Shown here piece after piece: positions 13,913-23,110 of a stretch of DNA of 64,000 nucleotides. The number at the start of each line of letters is the position of its first letter. Position 1 is the stretch's first letter. The stretch covers positions 5,353,501 through 5,417,500 of the forward strand of contig NZ_AP024154.1 in assembly GCF_015533855.1 (NCBI RefSeq), written 5' to 3'. The notes beneath the pieces are model-generated. The model ran no database searches. It was not told where the DNA came from and saw only the letters and a program-made list of their open reading frames with translations. The DNA comes from Echinicola sp. 20G. Lineage in GTDB: Bacteria; Bacteroidota; Bacteroidia; Cytophagales; Cyclobacteriaceae. Made by a program: the position numbers and the translations under genes.

Positions 13913-15165
13913 TTATTCAATTCTATTACCTGGTCGTAATATTTATTCTTTTGATTCTCCAACCCCTCTAATAATTCATCATATAAAATTATGTCTATGT
14001 TTTTTAGCGACTGCCTCAATACTTTAAAATCATCTCTTTTTTCCTCTGTGTCAAGTTGCTCTGAATGACCAGTTATTAAAATTGCTCTTGGCTTAACTAC
14101 TTTCACATTGATTTTTTCTTCTCTTCTTATATCATCTGCCAAAATCGAAGCTTTTCTCTCGGCATTAAACAAATATTTCTCAGCTTGGACAATAGCTTTA
14201 ACAGTTGTTGTGTGCCAATAAAAGTTACCTCTGTCTGTATCATTTGAAAGTAGAGGGGTTTCAGGCTTTTTAATTTCAAAAATGTCAAGATAACCTTTAG
14301 TATCAATCATGCCGAAATCTACATTTCTGGACCCTCTGAGTATTACATTTAACTCAGGTAATATTTTAACATATTTACTATCTAAAAGGAAAAGATTCTT
14401 TTTAAGGTATTTCCCCCAAAGATTTTCACTTATACTATTTTTAACGTTTTGTTTAAATTCATCTAAAATCCTATCTATTGCTATCGTGTCAACTCTAATC
14501 TTAGTTCTGGCTAATTGTAAAAACTTATGTGAATTACTCTGATATCTTTTATCTAATAACTCTGTAATAAAGCCCTCAAATTTTATTAAATCATCAGGTG
14601 TAAGATGTTCAATAATATCGGTATTAAGATTCTTTATTACATTTCGATATTGTTGTTGTGCCGTACTTGTATTTTCTTCAAATTTATCTGGGAATAGATT
14701 ATAGAAAAAACCATCCAATATATCGTTTTTGCTCCGAGTTGATTGATTATTTACAACAATGAATTTTTCTCTTAATGTTTTGAAATCATCATATTTAAGC
14801 GTGAGGCGGTAACTATCCTCATTACGAACTTTTCGAATTGCACTATCAGAGTCTTTTGATATAGTTAAACTAACAATTGATTTATTCTCTAATTTCTTGT
14901 TAAGATAATACTGAACACCTTGCTTAATATAACCATTGTCTGAAAAATCATCAGGTATTCTATCAAACCCCTCAATTAGGATTTTATTTAGAAAAAAATC
15001 ATCTTCTCGCGGAAAAAATTGAATGGTGTGATTTTGTTTATCAACCCTAAATGCTAATCTTTTAGTTTCAGGATTTTCATCCTCAATCACCCAGTATTCG
15101 GTAATGGTTGGATTTATAATCTCTAATTCTGATTCGTATTTCGGCATAGTAATGCGATTTTTCAA
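13906..15165 (-). CDS. Shedu-like nuclease (SduA, DUF4263 type)
   Basis: 419 residues. The C-terminal 180 residues match the Shedu nuclease domain: ENLWGKYLKKNLFLL (about 246-260), DFGMIDTKGYLDIFEIKKP (about 285-303) with the Asp...Glu-x-Lys active site of the PD-(D/E)xK fold, a helix with Q in KAIVQAEKYL, and a late AILITGH strand. The N-terminal 200 residues are variable, as in other Shedu proteins, and would form the sensing part. Shedu is a single-gene antiphage system that cuts DNA. It ends inside an AACTAAGC box like the neighbouring single-gene units. A perfect palindrome lies about 140 nt before its start. Confidence 0.8.
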   Translation of the reverse strand: MKNRITMPKYESELEIINPTITEYWVIEDENPETKRLAFRVDKQNHTIQFFPREDDFFLNKILIEGFDRIPDDFSDNGYIKQGVQYYLNKKLENKSIVSLTISKDSDSAIRKVRNEDSYRLTLKYDDFKTLREKFIVVNNQSTRSKNDILDGFFYNLFPDKFEENTSTAQQQYRNVIKNLNTDIIEHLTPDDLIKFEGFITELLDKRYQSNSHKFLQLARTKIRVDTIAIDRILDEFKQNVKNSISENLWGKYLKKNLFLLDSKYVKILPELNVILRGSRNVDFGMIDTKGYLDIFEIKKPETPLLSNDTDRGNFYWHTTTVKAIVQAEKYLFNAERKASILADDIRREEKINVKVVKPRAILITGHSEQLDTEEKRDDFKVLRQSLKNIDIILYDELLEGLENQKNKYYDQVIELNNN

Positions 15166-15304
15166 TTAAGCCAAACTTGTATATTTATAAACCAAAGGTT
15201 TAAAAAGCCACCGTCATTGGTTGGCTTTGCACACCATTGGTGAGTTTTATTTTAAAATATCCGTTGGACTTATTCTCCAAAACTAAAAAGTCCATTTCAT
15301 TAAT

Positions 15305-15328
15305 AAAATACCCTACTTAGGGTATTTT
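15305..15328. promoter_or_regulatory. Perfect palindrome AAAATACCCT/AGGGTATTTT
   Basis: 10-bp arms (15305-15314, 15319-15328) with a 4-nt loop, about 140 nt before the Shedu-like start. It is the best of three related palindromes in the window (others at 2457-2480 and 35078-35095). A regulator site or the transcription start region of the Shedu-like gene is possible. Confidence 0.45.
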
Positions 15329-15343
15329 TCACTAAAACTATAC

Positions 15344-15367
15344 AAAAAACTCTCCTGCAAGGAGAGT
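15344..15367 (-). terminator. Intrinsic terminator of the XRE-like pair
   Basis: An 8-bp stem, ACTCTCCT (15349-15356) with AGGAGAGT (15360-15367), followed on the minus strand by TTTTT. It lies about 100 nt past the stop of the gene at 15471 and would end transcription of the two regulators. Confidence 0.65.
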
Positions 15368-15470
15368 CTATATACTAATATGGTTTAAAACAACTTTTAT
15401 AGGTTACTGATACAATTAGCTTACCTTTCAAAAATAACCTTATCCTAATATAACCAATTCCGTGTTTATT

Positions 15471-16139
15471 TCACAGGCCATCACCACTATCCTTCCTATA
15501 AAGCGTTCTGTAAAAGCCTTTCGATTTTTCATTTGAAGAAAGTCTTGGATAGGATCGCTTACTGGTGTTTTTTTTCACAGCGTCTTTCAGGTATTTTACC
15601 TTGACTGGAAAACCGAACCCTTCCACTGCCATTTCATATATTTCCCAAGCTGTATGGGGCTCATCAAAATAAGTGGAGTTAAATAGCTGATCTACCCAAT
15701 CCTGCACTTCTTTTGCTGATGCTTTACTTTCTACTGGAAAATCAGGATCTTTTGATTCAGGAATGATCTCATATAATTTTTCCTCTCCGTCATTTTCAGG
15801 CAGGCAAACCTCATAGGCCTCTCCAAATTTGGAATCGTAAACCTTAATGTTCAATGACAATTCAATCGGTGAGGAGTCTACCCCTTGGTAAATCTCACTT
15901 GGTGAAAGCTGAAGGACATGACATAACAAAGTTGTGTCATCTATATTATATTTTAAGGTTGTAAAGGGGTTTTCTACATCCCTCACATAGGTGTTTGCCT
16001 TGCCAAGAAGAAAGGATAAATCTCGGGCTGATATCCCTAAGGAAATCCTTCGGTCCAAAACGTTTTTAACCTTAAAAATATGTACTGCTGCTATGTTAAG
16101 TTTAACCGTCTTTGTTGGCATCTCCTTTTCCATCATCAA
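15471..16139 (-). CDS. XRE-like regulator (second of an overlapping pair)
   Basis: 222 residues. A helix-turn-helix region is likely at about 15-85 (KNVLDRRISLGISARDLSF...ANTYVRDVENP), similar to the XRE layout but degenerate in the recognition helix. The C-terminal half shares phrases with the partner gene (a KEVQDWVDQLFN segment against KEITTFANEHFD), so the two are paralogues. Its frame overlaps the end of the upstream partner by 38 nt; several ATGs at 16139, 16136, 16133 and 16121 make the start uncertain. Its targets are unknown; the pair is the first unit upstream of the Shedu-like gene on the same strand. Confidence 0.6.
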   Translation of the reverse strand: MMMEKEMPTKTVKLNIAAVHIFKVKNVLDRRISLGISARDLSFLLGKANTYVRDVENPFTTLKYNIDDTTLLCHVLQLSPSEIYQGVDSSPIELSLNIKVYDSKFGEAYEVCLPENDGEEKLYEIIPESKDPDFPVESKASAKEVQDWVDQLFNSTYFDEPHTAWEIYEMAVEGFGFPVKVKYLKDAVKKNTSKRSYPRLSSNEKSKGFYRTLYRKDSGDGL

Positions 16140-16671
16140 AATAGGCGATATCTATATACCATACCCGCTCCCCATCATCGATTCTTTTTAATTTATTGTT
16201 TTCTTGCTGGGACATCCTGAAGGCAGTTGAAGTAAAATGGCCCTCATTCCATTCTCCATCAAAATGCTCATTGGCAAATGTAGTAATTTCCTTAGTGCTT
16301 CGAGGCTTTTGCAAAAAGTCCGTATTGTTCAAAATTTCATTTAGAATATATTTAGGGCCTTCAGGAGCCGGAATCTCTATAATATCTTTTGGAATAAGTT
16401 CTTCTTTAAAAGTCTCATTTGGATAAAAGTCAGCTGGCGTATATACTTCACCTGAAATCTTGGAAAAAAACTTGGCAATACAATTTAAGGTTTCATCTGT
16501 ATAAGAATTGGTTGTTGTACCACTTTCAATTTTCGTAAACTTATTTGTATCAGATCCTTCTGAACAGTGTTTGGCTAACTGTTCTGTGGAAATACCAAGG
16601 CTGATTCTTAATCTTCTAACCTCATTTATTATATGAAGTTTGGTTTTTGAAATTAAAATAGGTTCAGTCAT
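16102..16671 (-). CDS. XRE-like regulator (first of an overlapping pair)
   Basis: 189 residues. An N-terminal helix-turn-helix fits residues 12-75 (INEVRRLRISLGISTEQLAKH...NKFTKIESGTTTN), close to the usual XRE form with xISQExLA replaced by GISTEQLA. The rest is a small domain shared with the downstream paralogue. No S24 peptidase or toxin domain is present. The two genes overlap by 38 nt, so they are co-translated and may form a heterodimer. They stand at the upstream end of the defence island. Confidence 0.65.
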   Translation of the reverse strand: MTEPILISKTKLHIINEVRRLRISLGISTEQLAKHCSEGSDTNKFTKIESGTTTNSYTDETLNCIAKFFSKISGEVYTPADFYPNETFKEELIPKDIIEIPAPEGPKYILNEILNNTDFLQKPRSTKEITTFANEHFDGEWNEGHFTSTAFRMSQQENNKLKRIDDGERVWYIDIAYFDDGKGDANKDG

Positions 16672-16810
16672 TCTTAAAATAATAACTGAACTGTTTATAT
16701 ACTTTTATTCCAAAATATTTTGTTTTATAATCAACTAGTTTTAAATTAGACACATATTAAATATTGGACTAAAATCCAGGCATTTGGATGATGGACCTTG
16801 TTCTGAGAAT

Positions 16811-16965
16811 CTAGGAAACTTTCAGTAAACACAAGGTGCAGGTTTAAGTGCCCCTCACTATCTTTGTGGTAGTGGTGGGCCTCCTGTATGTGTTTACGAC
16901 CCTTTCCTAGAGGTTTCAGAGCATACAGTGTAGGCTCACTGCTGCTTTTCAGCCCGCCACCACTA
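16811..16965. other. Nested inverted repeats of unknown role
   Basis: CTAGGAAA and GTAAACACA (16811-16833) pair in order with TGTGTTTAC and TTTCCTAG (16889-16910), and within and after this GTGGTAGTGGTGGGC and GCCCGCCACCACTAG form a second interleaved pair; GAGCATACAGTGTAGGCTC (16919-16937) is itself near-palindromic. No open frame covers it. It could be a structured RNA, a remnant of a small mobile element or a recombination site at the island edge. Confidence 0.35.
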
Positions 16966-17295
16966 GTTCATATCCAAAGCAGACCCTAATAAATTTTGGA
17001 TAATGAATACAAACCCAAACTTCATTTACGAAAAGATCATTAGAAATCCAGAGTGATTTCCAGAGAGTAAAACTTTTATCGCAATTCGTTGGCTGCATTC
17101 GTCAAGTGATCCTCCGGAAGATCATTGGCGTCTGGTAGGGCAGCCTGGCCTTGAGCTTAATAAGCAATGGGATTTAATCAATTTCTTATAAATGTAGAAA
17201 GAAAGAAGCTAAAGGTCGAAAGACAAAAGCCGAAAGGAGAACGTATTGGACGGGGAGATTTATATACTCTAAGACAGTAATTTGCCCCCACCTGA

Positions 17296-17408
17296 CCTCC
17301 CCCTGAAAGGGGAGGAACCGATCTCCTTACCGAGATCGAAAAGTCTCCCTCAAGGGGGATTTAGGAGATAAATAGGAGATTGCTTCTTCCCTCCGGTCAT
17401 CGCAATGA
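17296..17408. repeat. Intergenic hairpins and half of a dispersed repeat
   Basis: Hairpins CCTCCCC/GGGGAGG (17296-17302 with 17309-17315) and GATCTC/GAGATC (17320-17337) are followed by GAGATTGCTTC...TCGCAATG (17376-17408), a reverse half-copy of the palindromic repeat at 19144-19247. The whole gap 16672-17525 has no gene; apart from these repeats and the nested inverted repeats at 16811 nothing was recognised. Confidence 0.5.
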
Positions 17409-17525
17409 AGAGTTTGAGGACGTTCTCGGCTCCGAAAACGAATCTTTAATCTTGGCTCCTGCTACTAGCATCTGACAAGACTCAGCGTCTTGTCCCAACA
17501 CTTTCTACACAACCGCATTTTAAGC

Positions 17526-19115
17526 ATGAAAAAAATAACGATCACGTGCTACCTGGCATTGCTATGCCTTTTTGGAAGTGAGACATATGCCCAAGTTGCT
17601 TTACCTCACACTGCCTCTGGAGGCTCGGAGGGTGCTCCGGCGGTGGTGTATGGGGAGATCAAAGGGACTCAGCCTATTGATAGTTTAAGGATTATCGTAT
17701 GGGAGGAGTACTTTAATTCCCGTATCCATATCCCTGAGGAGAAAAGGTATATGGTGGCCACGGAAGTTGGAAACTTTGTGGAAGGTAGCCATGGCTCGCA
17801 GACCTTTGAATTCGGGATAGAGAACCCAAAGGACTATCAGTGGATATCCATCAGGAATAAGGCCATTAAGTTGATAGATCGCTTTTTGGTCAGAGCTGGA
17901 GATCGGGTGCGGATTCGCTTTGATCTCCTTACCGGACAGACCTTTTTTGGAGGCCCCGATGCTCCTTATTATGAAGTACAGCAGCTGGTGCGGAATAGCC
18001 TGGAACAATCGGCCTTTAACCAAGCCCCTATCATGGTCACGGGCAATAAGGAAAGGACACTTTCAGGTTCTCCCATTGATTCCTTATATGCTGTAGCCCA
18101 AGCCAAGCAATCGGATATCCATTTGTTGATGGACTTTATTGAGCCCGGAGAAGGTATGTTGAAATATGTCAATCACTTGCTGAAAAGCCCGTTTAATGAC
18201 CACCCAGCTTTTGAGATCATTGACCTATTTGAGGGAAAGGTAGACAAGGCCTTTCTGGATATCCTTCGTGGGGAGGTTATCGGCAAGTTGATGGAAAGGC
18301 CGATCAGTTTTCTAATTGATTCATATGGGGAAAATGACTTAAGCAGGGACTTGTTGGAAAAGGTTTCCACTATCATGGAAGGAATAACCTTATCTGCTGA
18401 AGTCCAATCCCAAGCCCCCAAGCTGGTAGAAACCCAAATGGAATTTGCCAAGCTCAGGGCCAAAGCAGAAGGCACTGGTCTACTGGCTCAACTCGACCAA
18501 GCTAAGGCTCCTTTGCGTGACCGAATGTATGCCTATTATGTCTTTGGGTATATCAAACGAATGGAAAAGCCTGGGCCGGTATTACAAAGAGGGCTAAAGG
18601 TAATCGAAACCCCATGGATCAGGGAGAAATTTCAGGAACTGTTGACCCTACATAGCCAGGGTGCTCCACTCCTGCCCATCACGGTACTGGACAAGGAAGG
18701 CAATACGGTAAAGCTGGAAAGGTATAAAGGCAAAACCGTCTTTCTCTACTTCTGGCTGGACGGCTGTAAATTCTGTAAGGATTTTTACCAGCACAGCTTA
18801 AAGGAGGTCATGACCCATTATGAGGGCAATGAAGATGTGGTTTTCCTCACCATCAATGGGGATCGCAAAATGGACAAATGGCTGGGGTCGGTGGAATCGG
18901 GAATCTTCTGTGATCCACAAGGAAACAACTTCTATGCGGAGCGCCCTTCTCCTATTTTCGATGACTATAAAATCACCAGCTTCCCCTATAAAATGATCCT
19001 CAGTCCCGGCTACCGAATTTTCAGACAGGCCCTGTCCGGTAATGATCCTGAAAAGATCATTGAGGCGATTGACGAAGCCATGGAAAATGGTAGACAAAAA
19101 GCCTTTTCAGAATAA
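17526..19115 (+). CDS. TlpA-like thioredoxin-domain protein
   Basis: I start it at 17526, where MKKITITCYLALLCLF begins a normal signal peptide ending at TYAQ; the ATG at 17490 would put extra residues before it. The product has 529 residues: a long N-terminal region (about 25-380) as in the thiol:disulfide interchange proteins that accompany Bacteroidota SusC/SusD pairs, then a thioredoxin fold with GCKFCKDFY, a CxxC redox site near residue 413. It should act in the periplasm. SusC and SusD follow on the same strand after a repeat-bearing gap of 177 nt, so this is probably one locus. Confidence 0.8.
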   Translation: MKKITITCYLALLCLFGSETYAQVALPHTASGGSEGAPAVVYGEIKGTQPIDSLRIIVWEEYFNSRIHIPEEKRYMVATEVGNFVEGSHGSQTFEFGIENPKDYQWISIRNKAIKLIDRFLVRAGDRVRIRFDLLTGQTFFGGPDAPYYEVQQLVRNSLEQSAFNQAPIMVTGNKERTLSGSPIDSLYAVAQAKQSDIHLLMDFIEPGEGMLKYVNHLLKSPFNDHPAFEIIDLFEGKVDKAFLDILRGEVIGKLMERPISFLIDSYGENDLSRDLLEKVSTIMEGITLSAEVQSQAPKLVETQMEFAKLRAKAEGTGLLAQLDQAKAPLRDRMYAYYVFGYIKRMEKPGPVLQRGLKVIETPWIREKFQELLTLHSQGAPLLPITVLDKEGNTVKLERYKGKTVFLYFWLDGCKFCKDFYQHSLKEVMTHYEGNEDVVFLTINGDRKMDKWLGSVESGIFCDPQGNNFYAERPSPIFDDYKITSFPYKMILSPGYRIFRQALSGNDPEKIIEAIDEAMENGRQKAFSE

Positions 19116-19143
19116 CCCAATATATAACGATGATCAAAAACAA

Positions 19144-19247
19144 CGTCATTGCGACGACCAAAGGGAGGAAGCAATCTCATTTCTGGAATTTGAGATTGCT
19201 TCTCTACGGCCCTTCGACAAGCTCAGGGGCCTTCAATCGCAATGACG
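19144..19247. repeat. Palindromic intergenic repeat (REP/MITE-like)
   Basis: Outer arms CGTCATTGCGA (19144-19154) and TCGCAATGACG (19237-19247), inner arms GAAGCAATCTCA (19168-19179) and TGAGATTGCTTC (19191-19202), both perfect, plus an internal CTTCGACAAGCTCAGG. Half-copies lie at 17376-17408 and 23001-23020. This is a dispersed, non-coding palindrome set between the TlpA-like and susC genes. Confidence 0.7.
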
Positions 19248-19292
19248 TAACTGAGGGAATCCTCATCATTTTTAACCAAAACCAAAACAATC

Positions 19293-22200
19293 ATGAGAAA
19301 CTATTTACTATTGACTGTACTCTTCCTTCTATGGCATATGGCCTTGGGACAGGAGGCAGCATTTGAAGTCAGGGGAACCGTTTATTCCCAAGCAGACGGA
19401 AAGCCTATCCCCGGAGCGGTGGTCAGCACCGCAGATGGCAAGAAGCGTACGGTGAGTGATGAAGATGGCCTCTTCAAGCTTATGCTGAGTAAAGGAAAAA
19501 TAACTTTGGAAGTTAACTATCTGGGAATGGCCACTTTTTCGGAAAGTATTGATGTTCCGCTTTCAGATCCCCTTGAAATCAGGTTGAGCAGTGAAGGCAT
19601 TAACCTGGAAGGTGTGGAAGTGGTATCCACAGGATATCAGGAAATCCCCAAGGAAAGGGCCACGGGTTCCTTTGTCCTGGTAGACAATGAACTGATTAAC
19701 CGCCGTGTCAGCACCAACCTGATCGACCGTCTGGAGGATGTAACGCCCGGATTGATCTTTAACCGAGGGGCCAATGCAGCTTCCGACCCCATCAACATAC
19801 GAGGCAGAAGTACCCTTTTTGCGAATACGGCTCCCTTGATCATCGTGGACGGCTTTCCCTATGATGGCCCTTTGGAGAGCATCAATCCCAATGATGTGGA
19901 AAATATTTCCGTGCTCAAGGATGCTGCTGCGGCTTCCATCTGGGGAGCACGTGCAGGCAATGGGGTGATCGTGGTCACCACCAAAAGCGGCAAACAGGGC
20001 ACTGGTCCACAGGTCAGCCTGAACAGCAATGTGACCATCTCAGAAGCGCCTGACCCTTTTTATGAGCCCCAGATGAACATTCCTGATTTTCTGGACATCG
20101 AAAAACAATTGTTTGAGGAGGGTTTTTACCGCAGCCGTGAAAACAGCTCCAACCGTACCCAACTCCCTCCAATGGTAGAGACCCTGATCGCACTCCGTGA
20201 TGGACAGATAAGCCAAGCGGAGGCCGATGCAAGGATAGAGCAATTTGCCAATACCGATGCCCGTGAGGAACTGGAAAGATTCTATTATATCCCTGCCATT
20301 AGCCAGCAGTATAGCTTGGGTATCCGTGGTGGTGGTCAGCAAAACACCTACGCAGTTTCCATAGGCTATGATCGCAACAATGCCTCTGTGGATCCCAGTT
20401 ACAGTGAACGCTGGACCTTGAGCGGTAAACAAAACTGGAAACTGTTGAATGATCGCCTGAACGCTTCAGCAGGTATATACCTGAGCAAATCATCCAGTTT
20501 CAATGGTACCAAATTGCCACAGGCCTATGCCTATGAATCCCTGACGGATAAAAACGGGAACCCTGTTGCCATCACCGGTAATTTGAGTACAAGGTATATT
20601 GCCTCCGTTGCTGATGAAGGCTTGTTGGACTGGAACTTTGTACCACTGGAAGAAATTGGACTTCGGGATTACCGAGGCAATAGCCTGGACTGGCGTGCCA
20701 ACTTGGGATTGGAATATCAACTGGGCAATGGATTCTCTGCCAAGGCCAGCTACCAATATTGGAACAATAGTGGGCTGAGCAGGAATATCGATCCATTGGA
20801 ATCCTTCTATACCCGGGATCTGATCAACAGGTATACCCAAAGAGATGAAAACGGAGTGCTTTCCTATCCCCTTCCCATTGGGGACATCCTCTATGAAAGC
20901 AGGCAAAACAGCTTTTCCCATACCCTCAGGGGACAATTGGGCTATGAGAAAAGCTGGACAGGCAAGCATTTCCTGAATGGCATTGCGGGCCTTGAAGTCA
21001 AGTCCCTCGAAGGCCTTGGTTCCGGTAATTATTTCTATGGCTATGATGATGAACTGGGCACTGGGCAACCCGTTGACCATATGACCTCCTGGCCTTTCTA
21101 TTACAATTCCGGAAGAAGGGGGGCAATAGACGCAGGAATTGACCACAGTGGGACGATTGATCGCTTTGTATCCTATTATGCCAATATCGGTTACCACTTT
21201 GACTATCGCTACCACTTGACCTTAAGCGCCAGAAAAGACCAGTCCAATATCTTTGGAGTGGACGCCAACCAGAAAGGGGTGCCCCTATGGTCAGTGGGTA
21301 CTGCCTGGACGATCAGTGAGGAGAACTTTGCCCAATCCTGGAACATCCCTTACCTTAAACTGAGGGCCACCTATGGATATAATGGCAATGTGGACAAAAG
21401 TCTCTCCTCCATGGTAACTGCCCAATACTACAACTTTGCTTCCTATTATGAAGTACCCGGGGCAAGGGCTGCCACCATCATTAATCCTCCCAATCCCAAC
21501 TTAAGGTGGGAAAAGATCGGTATGGCCAATTTGGCGTTGGACATGGAAACCAAGAATGGAAGGTTTGCAGGAACCGTGGAATATTACCGAAAGAAGGGAT
21601 CAGACCTATTGGGTGAGGCCACCATCGCCTCCTCACATGGGATGGACGAATACAAGGGGAACTTTTCCGAAACACTTACCAAGGGAGTGGATGTAGAACT
21701 TAGAGCCAAAATAATCAACAGGGCCTTTCAGTGGCGCACCAGCTGGATGCACAGTTGGGTAAATGAAAAGGTTGTGAACTATGAAAACACGCCTACGGTA
21801 AACAACCTCTTGGGCAGTGCACTGGGAGGCGGAGCCTATCCCATGAGCGGCCGTCCACTGTTTGGGATTTACACCTACCACTGGGCAGGCTTGGATCCTG
21901 ACACAGGTGATCCCTTGGGGTACCTCGATGGGGAGCCCAGCACCGAATACCGTGATATCCAGCGGGCAGCGACCATTGACAACCTACAATATCATGGTCC
22001 TTCCAGACCTACCCAGTTTGGAGCATTGCGGAACGATTTCAGTTGGAAGAACTTCCAGCTGTCCGTCAACATTTCTTACAGGCTTGGTTACTATTACATG
22101 CGAAGGAGCATTGATTACTTCAACCTGCTCAGAGGCTCCATTGGGCATGGAGATTTTGACAGGCGTTGGCAGCAGCCTGGCGATGAGTACCTTACCCAAA

Positions 22201-22484
22201 TTCCTTCCCTACCCGAATCGGCCGACTTTTACCGTCATGACTTCTATATGAATTCGGGTGTACTGGTAGAAAAGGGAGACCATATTAGGCTGCAGGACAT
22301 CCGCCTGAGCTATTCACTGAATAAGGATCATTTTCCTATCCTGCCATTCCAAAGGGCGGAAGTTTATACCTATCTCAACAATGTAGGCATGATCTGGAAA
22401 GTCAGTGATGATCCTTTGGATCCTGACTATAGGAGCAGTAAACCATTAAGAAGCTTTTCCATAGGGCTAAAAGTGGATTTCTAA
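19293..22484 (+). CDS. SusC/RagA-type TonB-dependent outer membrane transporter
   Basis: 1063 residues. Signal peptide at 1-19 (cleavage after ALGQ), then a carboxypeptidase-like beta domain (about 25-105, VRGTVYSQADGKPIPGAVV), the TonB-box/plug region (about 110-230, GYQEIPKERATGSF, then IRGRSTLFANTAPLIIVDG and NDVENISVLKDAAAASIWGARAGNGV in two parts) and a long beta barrel ending in aromatic VDF. The plug carries the typical SusC signature. It would import a ligand with the SusD encoded downstream. The neighbours (TlpA-like, DUF6520, MauE) point away from a carbohydrate locus and toward a peptide or redox/metal-related substrate, which is inference. Confidence 0.9.
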   Translation: MRNYLLLTVLFLLWHMALGQEAAFEVRGTVYSQADGKPIPGAVVSTADGKKRTVSDEDGLFKLMLSKGKITLEVNYLGMATFSESIDVPLSDPLEIRLSSEGINLEGVEVVSTGYQEIPKERATGSFVLVDNELINRRVSTNLIDRLEDVTPGLIFNRGANAASDPINIRGRSTLFANTAPLIIVDGFPYDGPLESINPNDVENISVLKDAAAASIWGARAGNGVIVVTTKSGKQGTGPQVSLNSNVTISEAPDPFYEPQMNIPDFLDIEKQLFEEGFYRSRENSSNRTQLPPMVETLIALRDGQISQAEADARIEQFANTDAREELERFYYIPAISQQYSLGIRGGGQQNTYAVSIGYDRNNASVDPSYSERWTLSGKQNWKLLNDRLNASAGIYLSKSSSFNGTKLPQAYAYESLTDKNGNPVAITGNLSTRYIASVADEGLLDWNFVPLEEIGLRDYRGNSLDWRANLGLEYQLGNGFSAKASYQYWNNSGLSRNIDPLESFYTRDLINRYTQRDENGVLSYPLPIGDILYESRQNSFSHTLRGQLGYEKSWTGKHFLNGIAGLEVKSLEGLGSGNYFYGYDDELGTGQPVDHMTSWPFYYNSGRRGAIDAGIDHSGTIDRFVSYYANIGYHFDYRYHLTLSARKDQSNIFGVDANQKGVPLWSVGTAWTISEENFAQSWNIPYLKLRATYGYNGNVDKSLSSMVTAQYYNFASYYEVPGARAATIINPPNPNLRWEKIGMANLALDMETKNGRFAGTVEYYRKKGSDLLGEATIASSHGMDEYKGNFSETLTKGVDVELRAKIINRAFQWRTSWMHSWVNEKVVNYENTPTVNNLLGSALGGGAYPMSGRPLFGIYTYHWAGLDPDTGDPLGYLDGEPSTEYRDIQRAATIDNLQYHGPSRPTQFGALRNDFSWKNFQLSVNISYRLGYYYMRRSIDYFNLLRGSIGHGDFDRRWQQPGDEYLTQIPSLPESADFYRHDFYMNSGVLVEKGDHIRLQDIRLSYSLNKDHFPILPFQRAEVYTYLNNVGMIWKVSDDPLDPDYRSSKPLRSFSIGLKVDF

Positions 22485-22560
22485 AGTATTCAAGAGAAGT
22501 GCTTCGCCTGCCCATTCAATTAATATTTAGTTTAAAACAGATTTAAAAAAGGGTAATTCT

Positions 22561-22589
22561 AAAAAGGCGGGTGGGCGGAGCCTTTTTTT
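22561..22589 (+). terminator. Intrinsic terminator after susC
   Basis: AAAAAGGC (22561-22568) pairs with GCCTTTTT (22580-22587) and runs into seven T. It lies about 77 nt after the susC stop, so the susD gene may need its own promoter or only receive read-through. Confidence 0.6.
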
Positions 22590-22639
22590 AACAGCAATTA
22601 TAATAGAGATAAGGTTAATGAGGAATGAGAAAAGTCAAC

Positions 22640-23100
22640 GACACTTCACTGCCTACCTGACAACAAAGGCATGCAATGAGGGAGGACCAACAAACTCACT
22701 ACCATAGTCCAGTCTTTATCAAGTGCCTGCCCCGATCGATATTGGGGCCTAAAATCTAAATAGAGTCCCTTACCGCATACTTTCTTCATATGATAAATCA
22801 CAACATCATCAGCGGGAAATGTTTCCAGACGGGAAACCGGGACTCTTAATTTAGAAGAAAGAGAAAAGGTTAATACGTCACTACGAAACCTTGACCATTG
22901 AACCTGCCGAAATGAAAGAGATTGAAGCAGTCTTGCTTTAAAAATATGGGATTGCCTCATTTCGGTCATATGATATTTCGACAGGCTCTGCAACTAAATA
23001 GGCCTTCATTCGCAATGACGCATTTCAGGACAATCTCACTACCGTAAACCAATCTATTGTCTAATGTCCTGTCTGATGCCAGGCAGGCCCAAATCTTAAT
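22640..23100. other. Long susC-susD intergenic stretch with repeat pieces
   Basis: The 626-nt gap between susC and susD is unusual for a pair that is normally adjacent. It holds a CCCCGATCGATATTGGGG hairpin (about 22731-22748) and GGCCTTCATTCGCAATGACG (23001-23020), a half-copy of the palindromic repeat at 19144-19247. No protein-coding frame is convincing. Confidence 0.5.
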
Positions 23101-23110
23101 CTAACCAAAA

